From Ruminococcaceae bacterium UBA945 (GTDB lineage Bacteria; Bacillota; Clostridia; Oscillospirales; Acutalibacteraceae), in NCBI GenBank assembly GCA_002293315.1, contig DBCZ01000036.1, forward strand, positions 1 through 28,713: a stretch of 28,713 nucleotides of DNA. Direction: 5' to 3'. The notes below the pieces were generated by a model. It worked only from the letters and a program-made list of their open reading frames with translations. It did not search any database and had not been told where the DNA came from. Each line of letters opens with the position of its first letter. Position 1 is the stretch's first letter. The translations under genes and the position numbers were made by a program. Positions 23,069-28,713 of the stretch are shown here, in pieces.

Positions 23069-23561
23069 CGTCAGCTTTACAGGGCATAGGCTTATCTCGT
23101 ATGAGGAAATTGAGCGGCTTCAAGAAATCTTGCCGAGCGAAATCCGCAATCTGGCGCAAGAAGGCTTCACGGATTTTTATGCCGGAGGCGCCATAGGCTT
23201 TGATACTCTCGCGTCGCTTGCCGTTTTGAGGGTGAGAGACGGCGGAGAGAAGGTGAGGCTTCACCTGATTCTCCCGTGCAAAGATCAGGAGAGAGCGTGG
23301 AGACCGCAGCAGCAGGAGCTTTACCATCTGATTATGGAATCAGCCGACAGCGTCGTGTATGTCGCGGAGGAATATTCGCCCGGCGCGATGCAGACGCGTA
23401 ACCGAGAGCTTATTGAGGCAGGAGATTTCTGCCTGTGTTATCTGCGAGGCAGCCAAACGGATATAGGCGGCACGGCATACACCGTGAAGCAGGCAAGAAA
23501 AAGGGGCATTCAGGTTAAAAACCTCTGCCCGCAAAACCAAATGATGTTTGAAGATTTTTAA
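23061..23561 (+). CDS. YpsA-like SLOG-domain protein (DUF1273)
   Basis: 166 residues. VSFTGHRL at residues 3-10, the glycine-rich FYAGGAIGFDTLAS near 34-47, and the later GSQTDIGGTAYTVKQA match the Rossmann-like SLOG fold of YpsA/DUF1273, a group predicted to bind nucleotides or nucleotide-derived ligands. B. subtilis YpsA affects cell division, but that is knowledge about the relative. ATG 23061 is preferred over the ATG at 23049 because the conserved FTGHR should sit close to the N-terminus and GAGG lies 6 bases upstream. It overlaps the flippase gene by 8 bases, so they are coupled. A terminator hairpin follows the stop immediately. Confidence 0.9.
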   Translation: MSNVSFTGHRLISYEEIERLQEILPSEIRNLAQEGFTDFYAGGAIGFDTLASLAVLRVRDGGEKVRLHLILPCKDQERAWRPQQQELYHLIMESADSVVYVAEEYSPGAMQTRNRELIEAGDFCLCYLRGSQTDIGGTAYTVKQARKRGIQVKNLCPQNQMMFEDF

Positions 23562-23563
23562 TA

Positions 23564-23598
23564 CCCATCACATGCTTCTGAATGTGATGGGCATCTTT
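23564..23598. terminator. Bidirectional terminator after the YpsA-like gene
   Basis: CCCATCACAT (23564-23573) pairs with ATGTGATGGG (23582-23591) around an 8-base loop, followed by T at 23595-23599. It separates this gene from the convergent MBL-fold gene. Confidence 0.85.
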
Positions 23599-24294
23599 TT
23601 ATACATTGAAAATCTCGCCTTCATGCGTGACGGTTTCGATTTTATCCGCAAGCTCGGGGTGCTTTTCCTTGAAGCGCGAAAGTAATGGATAATCCCCCCA
23701 CATGTGCATAGGGAAGGTATGCGTTGAGGCCACTGCGGCAAGAAATAGCTTCATGCCGAGGTTGAAGTCATCATCCTGACGCGGGTCGAGCGGCACGAAA
23801 GAGCAGAATAAATCTCGCCCTTTAAGCTGCGCGATTTCATCCTCATATTGCTTTCGCATAAGCTTGTTCTGAAAATCCGGCGAGGTATCCCACACCCAGC
23901 AGTTTAGATCGCCCGCATGATAGATGAGCTTGTCCTCCGCCGTGACGATAAACGCCACGCCGAGGTCGGTGGAGTTAAGAGTTTCAACCGTGAGTGCGCC
24001 GATTTTCTCCTTCTCGTAAGGCGAAATCAGCACCGTGTTCGCAAGGCATTCAAGCGGAATGATGTGCTCGGGAATATCGCTTGAGAGGATGAATTTAACC
24101 TGCTTCATCTTCACGGCAAGGCCGAAAACCTTGGCTGAAAAATGGTCGGGGTGACTGTGGCTTGCAAAGACATAAAGAGGCTTTTCGGCGTTCAGCTCCG
24201 GCAGAACCGCGCCGAAGTAATAATCAAACAGCAGATATTCGTTCTCCGTTTCAATCAGGAAACTGCTGTGCTGAATGAAGGTCACTTTCATCAT
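23599..24294 (-). CDS. MBL-fold metallohydrolase (UlaG-like group)
   Basis: 231 residues. The metal-binding motif H46-x-H48-x-D50-H51 (SHSHPDHF) is complete, with a later HAGDLNCW and PMHMWGDY carrying the downstream His/Asp ligands, so it should be an active metal-dependent hydrolase of the cytoplasmic UlaG/Lactamase_B-type class. The segment starting HSSFLIETENEYLLFDYYFG is also typical. Substrate is unknown. The gene overlaps the end of the membrane glycosyltransferase gene by 44 bases, and two ATGs (24294, 24291) are possible starts, with GGAGCGAG 5 or more bases upstream. The overlap implies co-transcription, and translation is likely to be coupled to the upstream gene. Confidence 0.88.
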   Translation of the reverse strand: MMKVTFIQHSSFLIETENEYLLFDYYFGAVLPELNAEKPLYVFASHSHPDHFSAKVFGLAVKMKQVKFILSSDIPEHIIPLECLANTVLISPYEKEKIGALTVETLNSTDLGVAFIVTAEDKLIYHAGDLNCWVWDTSPDFQNKLMRKQYEDEIAQLKGRDLFCSFVPLDPRQDDDFNLGMKLFLAAVASTHTFPMHMWGDYPLLSRFKEKHPELADKIETVTHEGEIFNV

Positions 24295-25825
24295 TTCTCG
24301 CTCCTTTTATTTTGGTTTTGATAAATTCAAAGATTTCCAATATAGAATTGCCAGCAAGGGCCAGCATTATAGGCGTATAATTGAAAATGTACCGTGAGCG
24401 TGTCTCCCATATCATCAGAAACAGCGCCAGACCGAAGAGCGCCGTATACAGCATGGCGGTTATATCAAAGCCGCGCTTTCTCAGCCCCAGTATCATTCCC
24501 GTAATCAGTAAAGCGAGAATAACGGCGTGGTAGGCGTCTGCCCAGGCATAATAGATGAATGAGTTCTGCCCGTCCATACGGAATATCTGAAGCAGGCGCA
24601 GATCCTTCAGCGGCTGCCGTGAGAGCATGACGCTGATAAAATATGTGCCGTCTCTGTAGGTGTATGCGGCTTTGTCAGCGATATGCCCTAAAATGCCTGC
24701 GAAGCCGAAATCTGAAAGTCTTTCGGAGATGCCCGCCCGCGCTATTTCCTGCCGCTCAGAGTAGCTCTCGGCGGCGTAGATTTCATCGAAATCACTTTGA
24801 TTGAAGCCGCCGGAGGTTTCGGTGTTAAGCCCCATGTAAAGCCAGTATTCGGGCGGGAACTTGATTTGCTCAATGTTTTCCTTTTTAATTATCCCTTTCG
24901 CTTCAATTGCATAATCGAAGGTAAGGCTGAAGCCCAGAAACGGGATAACAAGCAGCAAAATGGAAGCGATAATCTTCTTTATGTCGAAATTAAAGATGAT
25001 ATAAATCAGCAAAGCCACGAGTAAAATCGCGACGGTTCCCTTGGTCTTCGTGCCCATAGACAGAAGGAGAGAGATTGAGACGAGCAAAACTATTTTCTGC
25101 CATGTTTTCCCGCATTTCAAGGCGCAGGCGAAGAGATAAAGCGGCAAGGAGATGAAAATCATCGAGATGGAATCGGTGTAATAAATCGGGGCGTAGAGAA
25201 TGTATGGCGTGAAACAGAAAGCGATTATCAAAAACATCAGCGCTCGTGCGTTACCCCAAACTTTCCGCACGAACAGCAGCATGAAAAGAACAGCGGCGTC
25301 AATGAAGAGAATATTCAAAAAGCTGCCGTGATAATACTGAACGGGAATTCCCAGCAAATTCAAAAGCTTGAAAAAAACGATTTCAATCGCCAGAATGCCG
25401 GTGTTATTCGAAAAACGCTCAAAATAATGCTCATGCGTGATTATCCTCCCGCGCTCGACGTATTCCCGCGCGGAGACGAAAACCCCGCCGAAATCCCATG
25501 AGGGCTCAACAGAAAGATAGTATATCGTCATAACCTGTAAGAAAACAAGCATGACCGCGGCGACAGCTGAGAGGATTATCAGCTTGCGGTTTGTGATTTT
25601 ATCGGCGTTTCTGTGAATTAGGAAGCCAATCAGCAGCCCCAGTGCGGCGAAAGCCACGCCGAATATCGCGGCCAGCCAGCCTCGCGAGGGCGTCATGTTA
25701 ATCATGCCGATAATATAGAAGCTGCCTAGCGTAAGCAGGCAGACAGCAAAAAAGGCTTTCGTGAGGAAAGCGCGCGCTTTGCTTTCTTTTTCAAGGTCAA
25801 TAAGATTTACGCCGATGGTGTCCAT
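24251..25825 (-). CDS. GT-C type membrane glycosyltransferase (PMT/ArnT-like)
   Basis: 524 residues with about eleven or twelve hydrophobic segments and no signal peptide. The first large outer loop contains SWDFGGVFVSAREY, with D111 where GT-C enzymes such as PMT, PIG-M and ArnT place their catalytic aspartate. Near residue 490, WETRSRYIFNYTPIM resembles the conserved C-terminal helix motif of the GT39/ArnT group. Such enzymes transfer sugars from polyprenyl-phosphate donors to outside acceptors (lipid, polymer or protein). GGGAG lies 5 bases before the ATG. The donor and acceptor cannot be inferred. Its last 44 bases encode the start of an MBL-fold hydrolase in another frame. Confidence 0.8.
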   Translation of the reverse strand: MDTIGVNLIDLEKESKARAFLTKAFFAVCLLTLGSFYIIGMINMTPSRGWLAAIFGVAFAALGLLIGFLIHRNADKITNRKLIILSAVAAVMLVFLQVMTIYYLSVEPSWDFGGVFVSAREYVERGRIITHEHYFERFSNNTGILAIEIVFFKLLNLLGIPVQYYHGSFLNILFIDAAVLFMLLFVRKVWGNARALMFLIIAFCFTPYILYAPIYYTDSISMIFISLPLYLFACALKCGKTWQKIVLLVSISLLLSMGTKTKGTVAILLVALLIYIIFNFDIKKIIASILLLVIPFLGFSLTFDYAIEAKGIIKKENIEQIKFPPEYWLYMGLNTETSGGFNQSDFDEIYAAESYSERQEIARAGISERLSDFGFAGILGHIADKAAYTYRDGTYFISVMLSRQPLKDLRLLQIFRMDGQNSFIYYAWADAYHAVILALLITGMILGLRKRGFDITAMLYTALFGLALFLMIWETRSRYIFNYTPIMLALAGNSILEIFEFIKTKIKGARNDESDLHSAQQFPD

Positions 25826-25851
25826 ATTTACTCCCGCATTTGATTTAGTTA

Positions 25852-25880
25852 ATTATACACTGCCGCAGGAGTTAAGACAA
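25852..25880 (-). promoter_or_regulatory. Promoter of the GT-C glycosyltransferase-MBL unit
   Basis: TTGTCT (25880-25875) and a perfect TATAAT (25857-25852), spacer 17, on the minus strand; expected start near 25846, about 21 bases ahead of the ATG. Confidence 0.75.
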
Positions 25881-25920
25881 CTTTAATTATTTCAATCTTT
25901 TATTCGGGCAGGATTCATAG

Positions 25921-25926
25921 TATAAT
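25921..25926 (+). promoter_or_regulatory. Possible -10 element upstream of the carboxypeptidase
   Basis: A perfect TATAAT lies 135 bases before the start codon at 26061, without a recognisable -35 at the right distance (TTTTAT). The long leader to the gene has no other structure that I can support. Confidence 0.35.
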
Positions 25927-26060
25927 AATTCGTAGTCATGTTAATTTATTGTAGCATAGACACAACTTCGTTACAGCTTCGGCACATGTCTCTGCTATCA
26001 TTCGAATACTAAAGCAGAAAAACAGCCAGAAAATCCGGTTATATTGATATGGAGGACGTA

Positions 26061-27539
26061 ATGAGGAAGCAAAGGATAATAGGTATAATTGCTGCTTTAA
26101 TGATATTGGCATCGAGTATATTAGCTCCCGCGAGCGCGGAGGGCTTCATCACAGACCGCCTCGAGGGTGTGGGCGGCCCGCACTGCAAATCCATTTTGAT
26201 GATGAATGTTGACACCGGCACAATCGTTTACGCGCTGAACCCGAATGAGCCGATGTCAATAGCCTCGCTGACGAAGATAATGACATATATTGTTGCATAT
26301 GAGAATATTCTGGATATACAGAATACGCTGATTACAGTGCCGGAGGAGGTAATCACCGAGCTTGCCGACACAGGCAGCTCAGTGGCGGGGATAGTCGCGG
26401 GGGAGACGTATACGGGCATTCAGCTCCTGAATCTGATGATGGTGCCGTCCGGCAACGACGCCGCTCTGGCCTTGGAGAAATACATCAATTCTCTCGGCAT
26501 AACGCTTGGCGACGTAAAAGAAAAGGAGACTGCGAGAGGCTATGAGCCGGAGATTCCTGATGCCGCAAGCGCGGAGAATGGAAATCAGCCGGTGGACGAA
26601 TTTGCGAACGAAAGCGATGATAAGGTGATGACGTGCATAGATTTGATGAACCGCAAGGCGACGGAGCTGGGCTGTGTGGCCACGCATTTCATGAATTCTC
26701 ACGGGCTGTATGACCCTCAGCACTATTCCACGGCGCGCGATTTAATGAAAATCACAAGCTTTGCTTCAACCCTCCCGCAGTTCACGGACATCGTGAACCA
26801 AACGGTCTATGAGCTGCCGCCGACCAACATGAATCCCGAAACCCGATACAGCTACACAACGAACCGCATGCTTATCGACAACGCCGGCGAATTCTATCGC
26901 TATGCCACGGGCATAAAGACGGGCACCTTGGTTGAGTCCGGCAGATGTCTTGCGTCCTCTGCGGTTTATCAGGGCTACACGTATATCATCATCGCGCTGG
27001 GCGGCTTCCCGCTTCAGGACGAGAACGGCATTGAATTCCACGGCGAAATGATAGACTCGCGCGAGCTTTATCGCTGGGCATTCACCGAGCTTGACATGAA
27101 AACCATCGTCACAACAGGTGAGCTTTTAGGAAATGTGAACCTGAAATATGCGTGGAAGCAGGACAAGCTTCAGGTGGTCGCGGCGGAAAACGTGACGGCA
27201 ATTCTGCCGATAAATGTGGAAATCTCAAGCGTGCTTACAAAAATGGATTTGCCGGACGCCGTCGAGGCGCCCATAAGAAAGGGCGACATCATCGGTCAGG
27301 CTGTGCTGACATACACAGATGAGGTCATCGCGACGGTGCCGCTGATGGCAGCGGAATCGGTGGAAAAAAGCGAAATCATGATGACGCTCGACCAAGGGCA
27401 GGAAGTCTTCACATCGCAATGGTTTCTGCTGATTGTCGGCGTGATAGCCGTGTTGATTGTCGTGTATATTATCCTCATCGTGATTTACAGAAACAAGAAA
27501 AAGCGATACCGCAGTGTCAGGCGGCATCGCAATATGTAA
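26061..27539 (+). CDS. D-Ala-D-Ala carboxypeptidase, S11 family (DacA/DacF-like, membrane-anchored)
   Basis: About 492 residues, longer than typical DacA (about 400). A signal peptide is visible: RKQR then IIGIIAALMILASSIL and AxA near residue 26. The penicillin-binding motifs are SLTK at about residues 69-72, SGN at 130-132 and KTG at 286-288, as expected for enzymes that trim the terminal D-Ala from the stem pentapeptide outside the membrane. After SGN there is an extra acidic, low-complexity stretch at about 146-189. The C-terminal part (about 345-435) is the beta-rich PBP5_C domain, followed by a hydrophobic anchor (FLLIVGVIAVLIVVYIILI) and a very basic tail. Start at 26061 is set by GGAGG five bases upstream; the frame opens 12 bases earlier. 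Confidence 0.94.
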   Translation: MRKQRIIGIIAALMILASSILAPASAEGFITDRLEGVGGPHCKSILMMNVDTGTIVYALNPNEPMSIASLTKIMTYIVAYENILDIQNTLITVPEEVITELADTGSSVAGIVAGETYTGIQLLNLMMVPSGNDAALALEKYINSLGITLGDVKEKETARGYEPEIPDAASAENGNQPVDEFANESDDKVMTCIDLMNRKATELGCVATHFMNSHGLYDPQHYSTARDLMKITSFASTLPQFTDIVNQTVYELPPTNMNPETRYSYTTNRMLIDNAGEFYRYATGIKTGTLVESGRCLASSAVYQGYTYIIIALGGFPLQDENGIEFHGEMIDSRELYRWAFTELDMKTIVTTGELLGNVNLKYAWKQDKLQVVAAENVTAILPINVEISSVLTKMDLPDAVEAPIRKGDIIGQAVLTYTDEVIATVPLMAAESVEKSEIMMTLDQGQEVFTSQWFLLIVGVIAVLIVVYIILIVIYRNKKKRYRSVRRHRNM

Positions 27540-27542
27540 AAT

Positions 27543-27569
27543 AAAACGGGGCGTTTGCCCCGTTTTTTT
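27543..27569. terminator. Bidirectional terminator after the carboxypeptidase
   Basis: AAAACGGGGC (27543-27552) pairs with GCCCCGTTTT (27557-27566) around GTTT; seven T follow the G at 27562. The first bases of the GNAT stop codon (27570-27568) are part of the T tract. Confidence 0.9.
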
Positions 27570-27987
27570 ACGACTTGAGAGTGCAAAGGTAGCGCGGGAA
27601 GCCGGGGTACTTTTCGCCCAGGGCTTCAATTTCAAACCCATAGCTGCGGTAGAAACCCACGGCGTCATCGTCGGTTTCGGCTGTGAGATTCCTGCAGGAA
27701 AAACATTCAATGGCGGTATCTATAAGCCTCGAGCCGATTTTCCTACCTCTGAAAGCAGGTGAAACGCCTATGTTTAGAATTTCGCAGGCTTCGCATGTCA
27801 ACCGTTTGAGTGCTATTATACCAACAGCCATGCCATCTTCTATGCAGGCAAGGACAAATACATTTTTATCCGCCTCGTACTCACCGGCAAGGTGATTCAG
27901 GCGCTCCTCGGAAGGCATGTACAGGCTTAATGATAACATAGACAAAACAGATTTATCATGAAGATTTTCAGCGATACTTATATCCAT
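27568..27987 (-). CDS. GNAT-family N-acetyltransferase
   Basis: 139 residues, typical of single-domain GNAT proteins that transfer acetyl from acetyl-CoA to an amine. ILNIGVSPAFRGRKIGSRLI carries the strand, then the RGRKIG loop that binds the CoA pyrophosphate, and VGFYRSYGFE is the last conserved helix and strand. Start at 27987 (MDISIAEN) is preferred because GAGG lies 6 bases upstream; the frame also opens with GTG at 27999. It begins 12 bases after the recG stop and is therefore in the recG operon. The substrate is unknown; the RimI-like layout may also mean protein N-terminal acetylation, but this is not shown. Confidence 0.9.
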   Translation of the reverse strand: MDISIAENLHDKSVLSMLSLSLYMPSEERLNHLAGEYEADKNVFVLACIEDGMAVGIIALKRLTCEACEILNIGVSPAFRGRKIGSRLIDTAIECFSCRNLTAETDDDAVGFYRSYGFEIEALGEKYPGFPRYLCTLKS

Positions 27988-27999
27988 GGGCTTCCTCAC

Positions 28000-28713
28000 T
28001 CAAATTACAACCGTATCGGCACTGCCCGCTTTGGCGAACAAGAGCCTTGTCTCCGCGCGCAGCCCGCGGAATTCATCGGATTCAACCGAGCCGTCTTCGG
28101 TGATTTTTTTTGCGCAGCTCTGCGCGTCAAGCAGAACATCCATGTTGCTCATCATGTCGGCGATTTTGAGCTGCGGCAGACCGTGCTGGCGATGCCCGAA
28201 GAAATCGCCCGGGCCGCGCAGCTTCAAATCGGCGTCAGCTATTTTGAAGCCGTCGGAAGTTGAGGCAAACATTTTAAGGCGCTTAATCGTGTCGGGGTTT
28301 TCAGTATCAGAAAGCAGAATGCAGGTGGATTTATGCTCGTCGCGCCCGATTCTTCCGCGGAGCTGGTGAAGCTGCGAAAGCCCGTAGCGCTCGGCGTTCT
28401 CTATCAGCATGATGACGGCGTTGGGGACGTCTACGCCTACCTCGACGACCGTCGTGGCGACGAGCAAATCTGTTTTCCCTTTCGAGAATTCACGCATGAC
28501 ATCCTCTTTCTGTGCCGCCTTCAGTTTGCCGTGCAGCACCTTCACGCGCGCCTTGGTAAAGCTCTCCTTCACAAGCTTTGAATATTCCTCAATGCTTTGA
28601 AGCTCGTCTTCGCTTTCCGCTATGCGCGGGCAGATAAGATAGCCCTGCCGCCCCTCGTCAAGGTGCTTCTGTACATAGCCGAAGGCCCGCTTGCGCTTTG
28701 CGGAATCTATAAG
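28000..28713 (-). CDS. recG: ATP-dependent DNA helicase RecG (3' part; start outside window)
   Basis: The frame is open from the right edge of the window (no start needed), giving the last 237 residues of RecG. The segment GRQGYLICPRIAESEDELQS lies at the edge, followed by VKVLHGKLKAAQKEDVM, TDLLVATTVVEVGVDVPNA, and ENAERYGLSQLHQLRGRIGR, which are helicase motifs IV, V and VI of the C-terminal RecA-like domain. RecG remodels stalled replication forks and branched DNA. The rest, including the wedge and first helicase domain, must lie beyond 28713. An apparent start at 28572 (GTG) is internal to the gene. The GNAT gene follows after 12 bases. Confidence 0.96.
   Translation of the reverse strand, partial: LIDSAKRKRAFGYVQKHLDEGRQGYLICPRIAESEDELQSIEEYSKLVKESFTKARVKVLHGKLKAAQKEDVMREFSKGKTDLLVATTVVEVGVDVPNAVIMLIENAERYGLSQLHQLRGRIGRDEHKSTCILLSDTENPDTIKRLKMFASTSDGFKIADADLKLRGPGDFFGHRQHGLPQLKIADMMSNMDVLLDAQSCAKKITEDGSVESDEFRGLRAETRLLFAKAGSADTVVI

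Noticed and set aside
1..28713. CRISPR arrays, tRNA or rRNA genes, insertion sequences, prophage or defence genes
   Set aside because: I looked for regular direct repeats, cloverleaf-like gene ends, transposase or integrase motifs and phage genes on both strands and found none that could be supported.

Overview
The window reads as a chromosomal segment of a Gram-positive anaerobe of the class Clostridia (Bacillota). Grounds: strong GGAGG-type ribosome sites, sigma-A-like promoters, a tRNA-Ile T-box leader, a meso-DAP-type MurE (DNPR motif), SpoVB-like flippase, PcsB/CwlO-like M23 hydrolase, base composition near 50% G+C by eye, and tight short-spaced operons. No rRNA, tRNA, IS element, prophage, CRISPR array or biosynthetic cluster was seen; this is mostly core and cell-envelope DNA. 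The genus cannot be fixed from the sequence alone.

Layout: (1) 1-2169 (+): the end of a DUF1537 four-carbon acid sugar kinase followed directly by pdxA2, a catabolic pair for D-threonate/D-erythronate-type acids. (2) 7751-2219 (-): a promoter and isoleucine T-box leader, then ileS (type 2), a Cys-containing unknown protein and cardiolipin synthase. (3) 7817-8125 (+): a small Dabb-domain protein. (4) 9405-8161 (-): secreted coiled-coil M23 peptidoglycan hydrolase; 10132-9635 (-): small unknown membrane protein. (5) 10538-11890 (+): citrate synthase with a structured leader. (6) 12800-11917 (-): an XRE regulator and two small membrane proteins, behind a promoter overlaid by three copies of an 11-base palindrome. 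(7) 12971-18984 (+): M18 aminopeptidase, YhhN-like membrane protein, murE, murF, Pr6Pr membrane protein, DinB-like protein. (8) 20367-19066 (-): GPH/SLC45-type sugar transporter. (9) 20671-20495 (-): remnant of a HicB-type antitoxin. (10) 20756-23561 (+): TIGR01906 membrane protein, SpoVB/MurJ-like flippase, YpsA-like SLOG protein. (11) 25825-23599 (-): GT-C membrane glycosyltransferase overlapping an MBL-fold hydrolase. (12) 26061-27539 (+): D-Ala-D-Ala carboxypeptidase. (13) 28713-27568 (-): 3' end of recG and a GNAT acetyltransferase.

Envelope construction is the common theme: MurE and MurF finish the UDP-MurNAc-pentapeptide, a flippase-family exporter, a carboxypeptidase and an M23 hydrolase act on lipid-linked or extracellular wall material, and cardiolipin synthase acts on the membrane. 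Convergent gene pairs are separated by well-formed intrinsic terminators. The most interesting points are the autoregulated XRE/membrane-protein cassette with its shared DFLxGF motif, the possible coupling of cardiolipin synthase to tRNA-Ile charging through ileS read-through, the divergent signature of MurE, and the hairpin leader of citrate synthase. I saw no clear-cut novel defence or biosynthetic system.
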